Assembly: GCA_049276515.1 (NCBI GenBank) | Contig: JBASWO010000054.1 | Coordinates: 1-52,952 of the forward strand | Direction of reading: 5' to 3' | From: JAATFY01 sp049276515 | GTDB taxonomy: Bacteria > Pseudomonadota > Alphaproteobacteria > UBA9219 | DNA: 52,952 nt | Part shown: positions 23,876-33,740 of the stretch, piece after piece | Numbering within the stretch: the stretch's first letter is position 1 | Layout: the number at the start of each line of letters is the position of its first letter | The notes under the pieces: model-generated | What the model saw: only the letters and a program-made list of their open reading frames with translations | Database searches by the model: none | Told to the model about the DNA's origin: nothing | Made by a program: the position numbers and the translations under genes

Positions 23876-24640
23876 TCAGAGAGCAAGACCAGCAACTTGT
23901 GCGACGATTGGTGCCAAAGCCTGAGCATCCGGAATGCGGATACCCGCTTTGCGCCGAGGTGGTTCTTGGTAGCCTATAGTGAAGGATCTACAGTCTGTAT
24001 GGCATGGCTCGACTTGCAGATCTTCTAAACTACATCTCTCAATTGGTGCTTTCCTTGCCTTCATGATAGAGGGCAGAGAGAGGTATGGGGGCGTGTTCAA
24101 AGATAGATTAACGCTGACAACCGCCGGCATAGAAATCATGCGCGTCTCAGTATCGCCATCCATATCACTGGCGACATGGAAACCATGATCAACAACTTCC
24201 AGTTTTGTAATGGCGGTAGCTTGTGCCCAGCATAGTTTAGCCGCTAAATAAGGACCAACCTGTCCCATGCCGTTATCACTGGTCTGCCGACCGGCTATGA
24301 CAAGGTCAGGCTCTTCTTTTTCAACAACAGCGCGTAGAATGTTGGCAACAACTGCGCCATCTAAAGGACCATCAAAAGGGACATAAATCGCCCGATCAAT
24401 GCCAAGGGCAAGAGCGGGACGTAACACCGTCGTCATCGCAGTTGAAAGGCCAATCGTTACAGCAATTGTCTCTGTTACCTGACCTAACTTTTTCATGATG
24501 ACGGCTTGATTAAGAGCCACCTCATCAAAGGGATTAAGGAGCAGTTTGGCGCTGGCGGGCTCAAAATTAAGGCCATCCGTTTCTAATCTTAGCGGAATGG
24601 ATGGATCAAAGACTTCGGTAGCCGCAACGAGTATTTTCAT
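23876..24640 (-). CDS. etfB: Electron transfer flavoprotein beta subunit
   Basis: A 254-residue subunit that binds AMP. Markers are NPFDEVALNQAV, the ETF-beta signature region from VIAGRQTSDN to GPYLAAKL, and the MKARKAP segment. It is somewhat divergent from housekeeping ETF, with an extended C-terminus carrying three Cys (ERCSLED; EPCHTDC). Together with the dedicated divergent LysR regulator this suggests an ETF tied to one catabolic dehydrogenase rather than the general pair (inference). Confidence 0.9.
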   Translation of the reverse strand: MKILVAATEVFDPSIPLRLETDGLNFEPASAKLLLNPFDEVALNQAVIMKKLGQVTETIAVTIGLSTAMTTVLRPALALGIDRAIYVPFDGPLDGAVVANILRAVVEKEEPDLVIAGRQTSDNGMGQVGPYLAAKLCWAQATAITKLEVVDHGFHVASDMDGDTETRMISMPAVVSVNLSLNTPPYLSLPSIMKARKAPIERCSLEDLQVEPCHTDCRSFTIGYQEPPRRKAGIRIPDAQALAPIVAQVAGLAL

Positions 24641-24727
24641 AAAACCCCCAGATCGATTGAACCAGGGTGATTGGGTCAGATTCTAATCCATATTTGAAAT
24701 ATCGATTAAATATGTTATTCATACTCT

Positions 24728-25639
24728 ATGAGTATCAATCATATTGAATTACGCCATCTCCGTTATTTCAAATGCGTTGCAGAGGAACGTAGCTTTACAC
24801 GAGCTGCAGCTAAGCTTCATATCTCGCAACCTCCTCTCAGCCGCCAGATCCGTATTCTTGAGGAAGCGCTCAATGTCCAGCTCTTTCGGCGCACCAAACG
24901 TAAAGTTGTTTTGACAGATGCCGGAAACAACTTCCTAAAAACCGTTCAGAAAATCTTGAAAAATGTAAGCGACAGCGCTCTTGAAATCCAAGGCGTCGCA
25001 CGCGGCGAGGTTGGCGAGCTGCGCATTGGCTTGCTCTTTTCAGCCTCGCTTTACCCCCGTTTTGCAAAGCTTGTTCGAGAATTTCGCCTGCGCTATCCAA
25101 ATGTCAGGCTCATTTTTAAGGAAGTGCCTTACGATCAAGGCTTGCGGCTTCTCTATAACAATGACGTCGATATCTGCTTTCAAAGGCCTTTTGAAGTGCC
25201 CAAAGATGGCAAAATCCAGTATCAGATTTTTTCTGACGACCATATGCATCTTTGCCTCTCAAAACATCATCCTTTAGCCCGCAAGAAAACAATTGGTATT
25301 GAAGATTTGAAGGATGAGCTTTTTATGATCAATCCCGATCAATTGCGCAGCCCTCTCTATGAGCATTTAGAAAAGTTAGCGCATAAAGCTGGCTTTTTCT
25401 TACAGGTCTATAAAGACACAGCCACATTCCCTGTTCTTGCCAATCTTGTTGCAGCTGAATATGGGGTGGCTTTTTTACCCACTGCGATGGGTGATGCCGC
25501 TCATGGCGAGGTTGTTTTTAAAGATATCACAGGCATCAAACGCGAGCTTTGCCATCAGCCTTTACGGGTCTGTTATCGCAGTGGCGACCCCAATCTTTCC
25601 TTAAAGAATTTTCTAGCCATGGCTAAAATTAAAAAGTAG
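24728..25639 (+). CDS. LysR-family transcriptional regulator
   Basis: A 303-residue regulator. The N-terminal winged helix-turn-helix (2-60) has the family pattern LRHLRYFKCVAEERSFTRAA, followed by SQPPLSRQIRILEE. The effector domain (90-300) is the usual two-lobed periplasmic-binding-protein fold. It is divergent from etfBA with 87 bases between, the classical layout for a LysR regulator controlling its neighbour; the effector is unknown. Wording is closest to aromatic-catabolism types (BenM/CatR-like). Confidence 0.9.
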   Translation: MSINHIELRHLRYFKCVAEERSFTRAAAKLHISQPPLSRQIRILEEALNVQLFRRTKRKVVLTDAGNNFLKTVQKILKNVSDSALEIQGVARGEVGELRIGLLFSASLYPRFAKLVREFRLRYPNVRLIFKEVPYDQGLRLLYNNDVDICFQRPFEVPKDGKIQYQIFSDDHMHLCLSKHHPLARKKTIGIEDLKDELFMINPDQLRSPLYEHLEKLAHKAGFFLQVYKDTATFPVLANLVAAEYGVAFLPTAMGDAAHGEVVFKDITGIKRELCHQPLRVCYRSGDPNLSLKNFLAMAKIKK

Positions 25640-25648
25640 CAATAACCC

Positions 25649-26278
25649 ATGTCTGATAAAAAGTTCGATATTCTGAACCGCGAAACCCTGTTTCAGGGCT
25701 ATTTTCGTGTCGACCGCTACCGGTTGCAGCATGAACGCTTCGATGGCGGCATGAGCCAACCTTTTACGCGTGAAGTTTTTCATCGCAGTAAGCAAGTTGC
25801 AGGTGTTCTGTTGTTCGATCCTCAGCATGATAAGGTTGTGATGATCGAACAATTTCGGGCTGGCCCCTTGCTTGCCGGCGAATATCCTTGGCTCCTTGAA
25901 ATCCCCATGGGCATGGTGGATGCCAATGAGACACCCGAACAAGCCGCTCGGCGCGAGGCCTTAGAAGAATCTGGCTGTGACGTTGCTGAGCTTCATGCCA
26001 TTGGAACCTTCTTCTCAAGCCCTGGTGGTACATCAGAGCAAATCGTGCTTTTTGCTGGCCGTACGACCGCACCAAAAGATGGCGAAGTTCATGGCCTCTC
26101 AAACGAACAAGAAGACATAAAAGTTCATGTTCTAGATGCAACGAAAGCGATTGGTCTGCTTTATTCCAATAAAATCCGCGATGCCCAAACCTTGGTGGCC
26201 ATGCAATGGTTTGCCATGCACCACACAGAATTAAGAAGCCGCTGGCTGGTCAGCGATGTGGGCACGCCTATTATCTAG
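25649..26278 (+). CDS. Nudix hydrolase, ADP-ribose pyrophosphatase type
   Basis: A 209-residue hydrolase expected to cleave ADP-ribose to AMP and ribose 5-phosphate. The Nudix box is complete (G-x5-E-x7-REALEESG, at about 89-111), and SSPGGTSEQI downstream is the pattern of the ADPRase (NudF) group. No ribosome binding site is obvious. It lies ten bases after the LysR gene. Confidence 0.88.
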   Translation: MSDKKFDILNRETLFQGYFRVDRYRLQHERFDGGMSQPFTREVFHRSKQVAGVLLFDPQHDKVVMIEQFRAGPLLAGEYPWLLEIPMGMVDANETPEQAARREALEESGCDVAELHAIGTFFSSPGGTSEQIVLFAGRTTAPKDGEVHGLSNEQEDIKVHVLDATKAIGLLYSNKIRDAQTLVAMQWFAMHHTELRSRWLVSDVGTPII

Positions 26279-26394
26279 TTTTAGGCAACACCTTACCCAT
26301 AAGCAGAAACTGCTACCGATATCCTCGTAATCCACAGGCTCCAGTGCTAGCTTTCAGAAAGCATTTATAGACGTGATTCTGCTAGGTTTTCGAA

Positions 26395-27906
26395 ATGCCC
26401 GATATTGTAGCCAATTTCCCAGCCCTTCGTAGCGTTGTTTCCAACGATCCCATCGCTTTAGCGAGGATTGTTCCCCATAATCTTGAAGCCGAGCAAGCGC
26501 TTTTAGGCGCCGTTCTCGTCAATAATGTTGCCTTTGAGCGTGTTGGCGAAATCCTTCAGGCCGAACATTTTTATGACCCGGTTCATGGCCGCATTTATGG
26601 AGCGGTTTCAACGCTAATAAACCGTGGTCAGATTGCTGATCCTAAAACCATGCGCGGTTTATTTGAAAGCGATCCCGCTTTAGCCTCCATGGGCGGCGCG
26701 CAATATTTAGCTGACCTTGCAGGCAGCGTTATCACCATCATCAATGTTGAAGACTATGCACGCCTTATCCATGATCTTTATTTAAGACGCCAACTCATCA
26801 CTTTAGGCGAAGATGTTGTAAACGGCGCCTATAAGCAAGATCTCGAAACACCCGCTAAAAATCAAATTGAAGCAACCGAAGCCCGGCTTTTTGAACTCGC
26901 CAAAACGGGAGAGTTGGACCGCGGCTTTATTAATTTGGGCAAAGCGCTTGTTACATCGATCCGCATGGCTGAAGAAGCGCATAAGCGCGATAGTCACGTT
27001 ACGGGTGTGACAACAGGTTTGCGTGATCTCGATCGTAAACTGGGCGGTATGCAGCGTTCTGATCTCGTTATTCTTGCTGGACGTCCCTCCATGGGTAAAA
27101 CGGCATTGGCAACAAATATTGCCCTCAATGCCGCTAAAGCCTGGAGCGAAACGGAAGGCAAAGAAGGCGCAGCTGTCGCCTTCTTCTCACTCGAAATGTC
27201 GAGTGAACAGTTGGCCACACGTTTGCTCGGTGAGCATTCCGGCGTTCCGTCTGATAAAATTCGTCGTGGTGAAATCAAGAATGAGGATTTTTCAAAATTC
27301 CTCGAAGCCACGAAGTTCTTATCACGCGCACCCCTTTATATTGATGACACCCCTGCTTTATCTGTCGCAGGATTGCGCACGCGTGCGCGCCGCCTAAAAC
27401 GTATGGCACCACATTTAGGTTTAATCGTTATCGATTACCTTCAATTGCTGCATGGAACCAGCGCGAAGGGCGACAATCGTGTTCAAGAAGTCTCTGAAAT
27501 TACCCGCGGCCTCAAGGCACTTGCTAAAGAACTCGACATCCCAGTTATTGCCCTGTCCCAGCTGTCTCGCGCCGTTGAAATGCGTGAAGATAAGCGTCCA
27601 CAATTAGCCGATTTGCGTGAATCAGGATCCATCGAACAAGATGCTGACGTTGTTATGTTTGTCTATCGCGAAGAATATTATCACACACGCAGCGAGCCCA
27701 CGCGTCGCGCGGACGAAATGGAAGACAAATTCAATACCCGCCATCAACGTTGGCAGGAACGCGGCGAAGAAATTCGTAATATTGCCGAAGTTCTTATCGC
27801 CAAGCAGCGTCACGGCCCGATTGGTACTGTTGAGCTGCATTTCGAAGGTGTCTTCACACGCTTCTCAGATTTGGAAAAGCGTTTCAGCATTGAGCGCCAA
27901 TCTTAA
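26395..27906 (+). CDS. dnaB: Replicative DNA helicase DnaB
   Basis: The 503-residue hexameric replicative helicase. The N-terminal DnaG-interacting domain begins PHNLEAEQALLGAVLVN. The RecA-like domain has Walker A GRPSMGKTA near residue 228, FFSLEMSSEQLATRLL, Walker B LIVIDYLQLL and SQLSRAVEMRED. The C-terminus is RFSDLEKRFSIERQS. A degraded copy of these last codons follows the gene at 27958. Confidence 0.97.
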   Translation: MPDIVANFPALRSVVSNDPIALARIVPHNLEAEQALLGAVLVNNVAFERVGEILQAEHFYDPVHGRIYGAVSTLINRGQIADPKTMRGLFESDPALASMGGAQYLADLAGSVITIINVEDYARLIHDLYLRRQLITLGEDVVNGAYKQDLETPAKNQIEATEARLFELAKTGELDRGFINLGKALVTSIRMAEEAHKRDSHVTGVTTGLRDLDRKLGGMQRSDLVILAGRPSMGKTALATNIALNAAKAWSETEGKEGAAVAFFSLEMSSEQLATRLLGEHSGVPSDKIRRGEIKNEDFSKFLEATKFLSRAPLYIDDTPALSVAGLRTRARRLKRMAPHLGLIVIDYLQLLHGTSAKGDNRVQEVSEITRGLKALAKELDIPVIALSQLSRAVEMREDKRPQLADLRESGSIEQDADVVMFVYREEYYHTRSEPTRRADEMEDKFNTRHQRWQERGEEIRNIAEVLIAKQRHGPIGTVELHFEGVFTRFSDLEKRFSIERQS

Positions 27907-27957
27907 GCAGCTTTTATAGTTAACGGCGCTGAGTCCAATAAAACTGTGTAATTAAAA

Positions 27958-28002
27958 CTCTTCTCGGATTTAAAAAAGCGTTTTAGCATAGAAAACAGTC
28001 AA
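27958..28002 (+). pseudogene. Relic of a duplicated dnaB 3' end
   Basis: The reading frame LFSDLKKRFSIENS here matches the dnaB C-terminus RFSDLEKRFSIERQS codon by codon, with several third-position and a few replacement changes. It has no start and is preceded by an in-frame TAA. It is a leftover of a tandem duplication or a recombination scar between dnaB and the next gene. Confidence 0.6.
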
Positions 28003-28019
28003 AGAATTTATATGGGGCT

Positions 28020-28526
28020 ATGATGAATTTTTATAATCCAATTATCAGTGCATGGCATATTACGGCGCAGTTATTAGGTTTCATTCCTGATCCGCGCCCC
28101 GCACATGTCGATGTTGCAACCTATCACGTCACTTCGGCTTTTCTCATGACGCCCGCTGAAGGCTACTATCTACGCCGAGACTTACCCGTTGAAGGCACGC
28201 ATGAAATGATCCGCGTGACAGAAGATAATCTTCAAGACGCTATGAAACTGGCTGATCCTGCAGCGCGCGACGTTTTACGTTTTTTGATTAAACCTAATTT
28301 TTTAAATATTCAGATTTTGGAAGCCTGCACTTTGGTAACCGTTACGCTTCCTAGTGGAGAAAAAGTACAGCGTGTGACCAAAGCTAGCCCTGGAGAATTA
28401 GGACCCCTGATAGAGAGAGCGCAAACACGATTAGAGGCTTATGATCAAGCTCGCCTCAGCGAGCAAGGTCCTAGCGTTCCAGGCGCAGCAGCCCCTGGCT
28501 CGCAAACCCCAGGCCTGCACGCTTAA
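28020..28526 (+). CDS. Hypothetical protein
   Basis: A 168-residue protein without a clear signal peptide. Residues 1-140 look folded (VDVATYHVTSAFLMTPAEGYYLRRD; a helical stretch ending DVLRFLIKPNF), and the last 20 residues are a Pro/Gly/Ala-rich tail. GGGG lies just before two consecutive ATG codons (28020 and 28023); either may be used. It is convergent with the gene at 28533. I do not recognise a family. Confidence 0.5.
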   Translation: MMNFYNPIISAWHITAQLLGFIPDPRPAHVDVATYHVTSAFLMTPAEGYYLRRDLPVEGTHEMIRVTEDNLQDAMKLADPAARDVLRFLIKPNFLNIQILEACTLVTVTLPSGEKVQRVTKASPGELGPLIERAQTRLEAYDQARLSEQGPSVPGAAAPGSQTPGLHA

Positions 28527-28532
28527 AACGAG

Positions 28533-28829
28533 TTACTCTTCGTCCGCATAGAGATGTTCTGAGATCATGCAATAGATCTCATCAATGAAGGTTTCTGCCT
28601 TCTCTTCATCTGTGATCGACAGATTAAAATATTTTTTGACCTTTTGTGAGGCTGACATCGCATCATTGTCGATGATCTTGCCCAAAAACGCACGCAAGCC
28701 GCCAAGCACTTCAGGCCCAGCCTCATGGGTGAGCATGTTCAGCATGTCTTCTTCGCGCGGATAAAATTTGGGATTGCAGAATTGGCTTAATAGCTCAATT
28801 GCTCGGCTTTCCATGATTGCGACTGTCAT
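28533..28829 (-). CDS. Small helical hypothetical protein
   Basis: A 98-residue acidic protein, probably all alpha-helical, with no signal peptide. The start may be the ATG at 28829 or the internal Met six codons in. It follows the gene at 28844 by 14 bases on the same strand and is probably co-transcribed. Family not recognised. Confidence 0.5.
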   Translation of the reverse strand: MTVAIMESRAIELLSQFCNPKFYPREEDMLNMLTHEAGPEVLGGLRAFLGKIIDNDAMSASQKVKKYFNLSITDEEKAETFIDEIYCMISEHLYADEE

Positions 28830-28843
28830 GGGGCCTAATTAAA

Positions 28844-29215
28844 TTATTTTCTTTTCTTTGTAAATGCCGCCGCGAGCTTACGCATTGCGGTCGCCTGACG
28901 CTCGGTCGATTTAGGTGGAGGAACATTCACAGTACGACGTTTATCGCCTGGACGGCCTTTGGCTGAGGCCACAATATCATCAATAGCCGTGCGGGTGAAT
29001 TGATCAGGGCCATTATCAGGCTTATCCGGTGATGCAGGGCGGGAGGCATGCTCAATCAGGGCTGCCGCAATCGCCTTTAAATGAGGCTTGGTCATACCTA
29101 ATAAGAGTTGGGGGTCTCGCACAGCCCAGGTAATTAAAAGCTTCTGAGCGTCATGCTTATCGCCATCTGTGGTCGCCAAAGCTTCCTTGATTTTCAGGCG
29201 GACATAGTCATCCAT
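28844..29215 (-). CDS. Small basic hypothetical protein
   Basis: A 123-residue protein: an N-terminal helical part (MDDYVRLKIKEAL..LLGMTKPHLKAIAAAL) and a C-terminal part that is hydrophilic and Lys/Arg-rich (AMRKLAAAFTKKRK). The ATG at 29215 is chosen for its position after GGGGAG; the upstream extension is not convincing. No family recognised. Confidence 0.5.
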   Translation of the reverse strand: MDDYVRLKIKEALATTDGDKHDAQKLLITWAVRDPQLLLGMTKPHLKAIAAALIEHASRPASPDKPDNGPDQFTRTAIDDIVASAKGRPGDKRRTVNVPPPKSTERQATAMRKLAAAFTKKRK

Positions 29216-29294
29216 AAGCGGCTCCCCTTTGGCTATGAATAAGCCTAACCAATTAGGCCTTAATTTCAAAGATTTAGTTAACGCTCCACGCTAT

Positions 29295-29471
29295 CTAACG
29301 CCTACTCAAATCCCATAATTTCGCGACTAATTCCGCGGCTCCAGGCCTAAAACGGCTTTGAACATTCTCACGCGTGCAGATCTCTGTTGAAGCCAAGACA
29401 AGAGTACGAGGAACTATCTCCATGACAGGAGGTGGTCTCCTTTCCCTGTCAAATATATAGAGCTCTCCCAT
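29295..29471 (-). CDS. Possible small protein downstream of rpoC
   Basis: A 58-codon ORF starting at the ATG at 29471 with GAGAG seven bases upstream (MGELYIFDRERRPPP.., ending LWDLSRR). It is basic and shows no membrane segment. It sits after the rpoC terminator. Evidence is limited to the ORF and the ribosome binding site. Confidence 0.3.
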   Translation of the reverse strand: MGELYIFDRERRPPPVMEIVPRTLVLASTEICTRENVQSRFRPGAAELVAKLWDLSRR

Positions 29472-29487
29472 AGGACTATCTCTCAAA

Positions 29488-29522
29488 GAAAAAAGCCGGG
29501 ATTGTTTCCAATCCCGGCTTTA
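29488..29522 (-). terminator. Rho-independent terminator of rpoBC
   Basis: A perfect twelve-pair stem AAGCCGGGATTG / CAATCCCGGCTT with a four-base loop, followed on the minus strand by TTTTTTCTTT. It lies 23 bases after the rpoC stop. Confidence 0.92.
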
Positions 29523-29543
29523 AACCTAAGAAAACTACAGACT

Positions 29544-32500
29544 TTATGCAACGTCCTTTTGGGCGTCTGCCAAAGCACGTTGGGCGGCTTTTTCTGCATC
29601 CAACTTATCCGCTTCGGTATCGCGAGACGCCGCAATGAGGCGCAAGCGATTGACAACCGAGCCGGTACCAGCCGGGATGAGACGACCAACGATAACGTTT
29701 TCCTTGAGACCTTCCAGCGTGTCCACCTTGCCTGAAACAGCGGCTTCGGTAAGAACGCGAGTTGTTTCTTGGAACGACGCAGCCGAGATGAACGAGCGCG
29801 TCTGCAGTGAGGCCTTTGTAATGCCTTGCAGGACGGCGCGACCCTGAGCTGGACGCAGGCTTTCCAAGGCGGCCTTTTCATTGACCTCGAGGAATTCACC
29901 GCGATCAACCAACTCACCGCTGAGGAAGGTCGTATCACCGGCGTCGGTGATTTCGATCTTCTGCAGCATTTGCCGTACGATCACTTCGATATGCTTGTCG
30001 TTAATTTTCACACCTTGGAGGCGATAAACTTCTTGGACTTCATTGATCATGAAGTCAGCCAAAGCTTCGACGCCCATAACCGCAAGAATGTCATGCGGAA
30101 CAGGATTGCCGTCGATCAAAAGATCACCCTTCTGAACCATGTCGCCCTCCTGAACAGCAATATGCTTGCCCTTCGGGATCAGATATTCACGTGGCTCTAA
30201 TGCTTCATCCATCGGACGAACAATGACGCGACGCTTCATCTTATAGTCCTTGCCGAATTCTACGCGGCCTTCAGTATCCGCGATAATCGCGAAATCCTTG
30301 GGACGACGAGCTTCGAACAATTCAGCGACACGCGGCAGACCGCCGGTGATGTCACGTGTCTTGGTGCCTTCGCGTGGCACACGAGCGACAACGTCACCCG
30401 CATGGACACGTGTGCCATTTTCAACGTTCAAAATGGCGTCGACAGGCAAGAAGTAACGGGCTTCAAGGCCACTCGCCAGCTTGATGACTTCACCTTTGTC
30501 ATCATGCAGAACGATACGCGGACGCAAATCGGCGCCACGTGGCTGTTGACGGAAGTCTGTGACTTTCTTCGACGAGATACCCGTCGCTTCGTCCATAACT
30601 TCGCGGATCGACAAACCTTCGACCAGATCGGCATAATGGGCAATACCTTCACGTTCCGTGATAATCGGCAATGTGTAGGGATCCCAATCAGCCAGTTTTT
30701 GACCTTTCTTAACGGCCGCACCTTCATCAGCCAACAGTTTGGCGCCGTACGGAACACGGTGACGTGCTTTTTCACGTCCCGCATCATCCACGAGTACCAA
30801 TTCGCAATTACGGGCCATAACAATCATACGGCCTTCGCTGTTGGTAACCACGCTTCTGTTCTTGATCTGCAACTTGGCATCATACGTAGCTTCTACTGAA
30901 CTTTGTTCAGCACCACGCTGCGCAGCACCACCGATGTGGAACGTACGCATGGTCAGCTGTGTACCTGGCTCACCGATGGACTGCGCGGCGATAACACCGA
31001 CAGCTTCACCAATGTTCACAGGCGTACCACGAGCCAAATCACGGCCATAGCACTTGGCGCAAACGCCATTTTCTGTCTTACAGGTCAGCGCTGAGCGAAT
31101 AGAGACAACATCAACACCTGCTCTATCAATGGTGTCGATTTGTGCTTCTTCGATCAATTCACCAGCTGGTACGATAACCGCATTGGTCTTTGGATTGACG
31201 ATATCAACCAAAGCTGAGCGGCCAAGGATACGTTCGGAGAGTGGCGCAATAACTTCACCACCTTCGATGACGGCTTTAACCGTCAGACCCTTTTCAGTAC
31301 CGCAATCCAATTCAGTGATGATGGCGTCTTGAGCCACGTCAACCAAACGGCGTGTGAGGTAACCTGAGTTCGCTGTCTTCAACGCCGTATCGGCAAGACC
31401 CTTACGGGCACCGTGGGTTGAGTTGAAGTATTCAAGAACGGTTAGACCTTCTTTGAAGTTTGAAATGATCGGTGTTTCGATGATTTCGCCTGAGGGCTTA
31501 GCCATCAAACCACGCATACCCGCCAGCTGCTTAATCTGCGCAGCTGAACCACGGGCACCTGAGTGAGCCATCATATACACGGCATTGATTTTACCTTTGC
31601 CGCTATCTGTGATGCCTTTCATCATTTCTTCAGCAACACGCTCGGTGCAGGTCGACCAAACGTCGACGACCTTATTGTACTTTTCACCACGTGTGATCAG
31701 ACCATCTTGATATTGCTGTTCGTATTCCTTGACCTGACCTTGTGCTTTATTGATCAGCGTCTGCTTCGCAGCTGGAATGACCATGTCATCCTTACCGAAG
31801 GAGATACCAGCACGGCAGGCGTTACGGAAACCAAGACCCATCATGCGATCGGCGAACAGAACTGTTTCTTTCTGACCGCAGTGACGATAGACGATGTCGA
31901 TAACGTTGGTGACATCCTTCTTCGTCAGAACACGATTGATCAAGCTGAACGGTACGTTTGGATTACGTGGTAGAATTTCTGACAGCAACATACGGCCAGC
32001 AGTTGTTTCTACACGTGTGATCTGATGCTTACCTTCGGCATCAACACCGTGGTAACGCGCTTTGATCTTCGTATGCAGGGTGATGACCTTCGCAGCCAAA
32101 GCCTGTTCGATTTCGCCCATATCGGCAAACACCATACCTTCGCCTGGCTCGCCATCGCGTGCCAAGGAGATGTAGTAAAGACCGAGAACAATGTCCTGTG
32201 ACGGAACAATGATTGGCTTACCGTTAGCTGGGCTGAGGATGTTGTTTGTCGACATCATCAACACGCGCGCTTCTAACTGAGCTTCAAGGCTCAAAGGAAC
32301 GTGCACAGCCATTTGGTCACCGTCGAAGTCGGCGTTGAAAGCCGTACAAACGAGCGGATGCAATTGGATTGCCTTACCTTCAATCAGCACAGGCTCAAAC
32401 GCCTGAATGCCGAGTCTGTGAAGCGTTGGAGCACGGTTCAGGAGCACGGGATGCTCACGAATGACTTCTTCCAAGATATCCCAAACTTCGGGACGTTCTT

Positions 32501-33710
32501 TTTCAACCATGCGCTTCGCAGCCTTAATGGTTGAGGCCATGCCGTAAACTTCGAGGCGGGCATAAATGAAGGGCTTAAACAGTTCGAGTGCCATCTTCTT
32601 TGGCAAACCGCACTGATGCAGTTTCAATTCAGGACCAACAACGATAACCGAACGACCTGAATAGTCGACGCGCTTACCGAGCAAGTTCTGACGGAAGCGG
32701 CCCTGTTTGCCTTTCAGCATGTCGGACAATGACTTCAACGGACGCTTGTTAGCACCCGTAATGACACGACCACGACGACCATTGTCGAACAACGCATCAA
32801 CTGACTCTTGCAGCATACGTTTTTCGTTACGCACGATGATGTCAGGCGCACGAAGTTCCATCAGGCGCTTCAAGCGGTTGTTACGATTGATAACACGACG
32901 ATAAAGATCATTCAGATCTGATGTCGCAAAACGACCACCATCCAAAGGAACCAAAGGCCGCAGTTCAGGTGGAATAACCGGAACTACATCAAGGATCATC
33001 CATTCAGGGCGAGCGCCAGATTGGATGAAAGCTTCGATAACCTTCAGACGCTTGACGTATTTCTTACGTTTCGCATCAGAATTTGTTTCCGCTAACCCTT
33101 CGCGCAATTTGACCTTTTCTTCATGCAAATCGATACCTTGCAGCATCAATTTGATGGCTTCAGCACCGATCATGGCAGTGAAAGCATCATCACCATATTC
33201 TTCTTGTGCCTTCAGATATTCATCTTCGGTCAATAATTGTTTGAGCTTCATAGGCGTCAAGCCAGGCTCGGTGACCATGAAGTTTTCGAAATAAAGCACA
33301 CGCTCCAATTCCTTCAGCGTCATATCGAGCAAAAGGCCGACGCGCGAAGGCAAGGATTTCATGAACCAGATATGCGCAACGGGCGATGCCAGCTCGATAT
33401 GGCCCATACGTTCACGGCGAACTTTTTGTAAGGTGACTTCAACACCGCACTTTTCGCAGATAATGCCGCGATACTTCATGCGCTTATATTTACCGCATAA
33501 GCATTCATAGTCACGGATAGGTCCAAAGATACGTGCGCAGAACAAACCATCGCGCTCAGGCTTGAACGTACGGTAGTTGATTGTTTCCGGCTTCTTGATT
33601 TCGCCGAATGACCAAGAACGAATACGCTCTGGTGATGCGATCGAGATCCGAATTTGATCAAAGGCTTGAGGAGCGCTTTGTTGATTAAAAATGTTCATTA
33701 GATCGTTCAT
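29544..33710 (-). CDS. rpoC: RNA polymerase beta' subunit
   Basis: A 1388-residue beta' subunit. The N-terminal zinc finger (CLCGKY..CEKCG), the catalytic NADFDGDQMAVH with three metal-binding Asp at about 468-472, the bridge/trigger segment (GARKGLADTALKTANSGYLTRR in two parts) and the second zinc cluster (CKTENGVCAKCYG) are all present. Length and ends are normal for the class. It follows rpoB by 209 bases, an unusually long gap that contains a 57-codon ORF. Confidence 0.98.
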   Translation of the reverse strand: MNDLMNIFNQQSAPQAFDQIRISIASPERIRSWSFGEIKKPETINYRTFKPERDGLFCARIFGPIRDYECLCGKYKRMKYRGIICEKCGVEVTLQKVRRERMGHIELASPVAHIWFMKSLPSRVGLLLDMTLKELERVLYFENFMVTEPGLTPMKLKQLLTEDEYLKAQEEYGDDAFTAMIGAEAIKLMLQGIDLHEEKVKLREGLAETNSDAKRKKYVKRLKVIEAFIQSGARPEWMILDVVPVIPPELRPLVPLDGGRFATSDLNDLYRRVINRNNRLKRLMELRAPDIIVRNEKRMLQESVDALFDNGRRGRVITGANKRPLKSLSDMLKGKQGRFRQNLLGKRVDYSGRSVIVVGPELKLHQCGLPKKMALELFKPFIYARLEVYGMASTIKAAKRMVEKERPEVWDILEEVIREHPVLLNRAPTLHRLGIQAFEPVLIEGKAIQLHPLVCTAFNADFDGDQMAVHVPLSLEAQLEARVLMMSTNNILSPANGKPIIVPSQDIVLGLYYISLARDGEPGEGMVFADMGEIEQALAAKVITLHTKIKARYHGVDAEGKHQITRVETTAGRMLLSEILPRNPNVPFSLINRVLTKKDVTNVIDIVYRHCGQKETVLFADRMMGLGFRNACRAGISFGKDDMVIPAAKQTLINKAQGQVKEYEQQYQDGLITRGEKYNKVVDVWSTCTERVAEEMMKGITDSGKGKINAVYMMAHSGARGSAAQIKQLAGMRGLMAKPSGEIIETPIISNFKEGLTVLEYFNSTHGARKGLADTALKTANSGYLTRRLVDVAQDAIITELDCGTEKGLTVKAVIEGGEVIAPLSERILGRSALVDIVNPKTNAVIVPAGELIEEAQIDTIDRAGVDVVSIRSALTCKTENGVCAKCYGRDLARGTPVNIGEAVGVIAAQSIGEPGTQLTMRTFHIGGAAQRGAEQSSVEATYDAKLQIKNRSVVTNSEGRMIVMARNCELVLVDDAGREKARHRVPYGAKLLADEGAAVKKGQKLADWDPYTLPIITEREGIAHYADLVEGLSIREVMDEATGISSKKVTDFRQQPRGADLRPRIVLHDDKGEVIKLASGLEARYFLPVDAILNVENGTRVHAGDVVARVPREGTKTRDITGGLPRVAELFEARRPKDFAIIADTEGRVEFGKDYKMKRRVIVRPMDEALEPREYLIPKGKHIAVQEGDMVQKGDLLIDGNPVPHDILAVMGVEALADFMINEVQEVYRLQGVKINDKHIEVIVRQMLQKIEITDAGDTTFLSGELVDRGEFLEVNEKAALESLRPAQGRAVLQGITKASLQTRSFISAASFQETTRVLTEAAVSGKVDTLEGLKENVIVGRLIPAGTGSVVNRLRLIAASRDTEADKLDAEKAAQRALADAQKDVA

Positions 33711-33740
33711 GTCGTCTCCGATATGTCGGGTTTTTATCTA

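Noticed and set aside
29243..29258. Hairpin GCCTAA-CCAA-TTAGGC as a terminator
   Set aside because: Only six pairs and no T-run; too weak to call.
30402..30899. A 165-codon plus-strand ORF
   Set aside because: Lies wholly antisense to conserved rpoC codons; an ordinary shadow.
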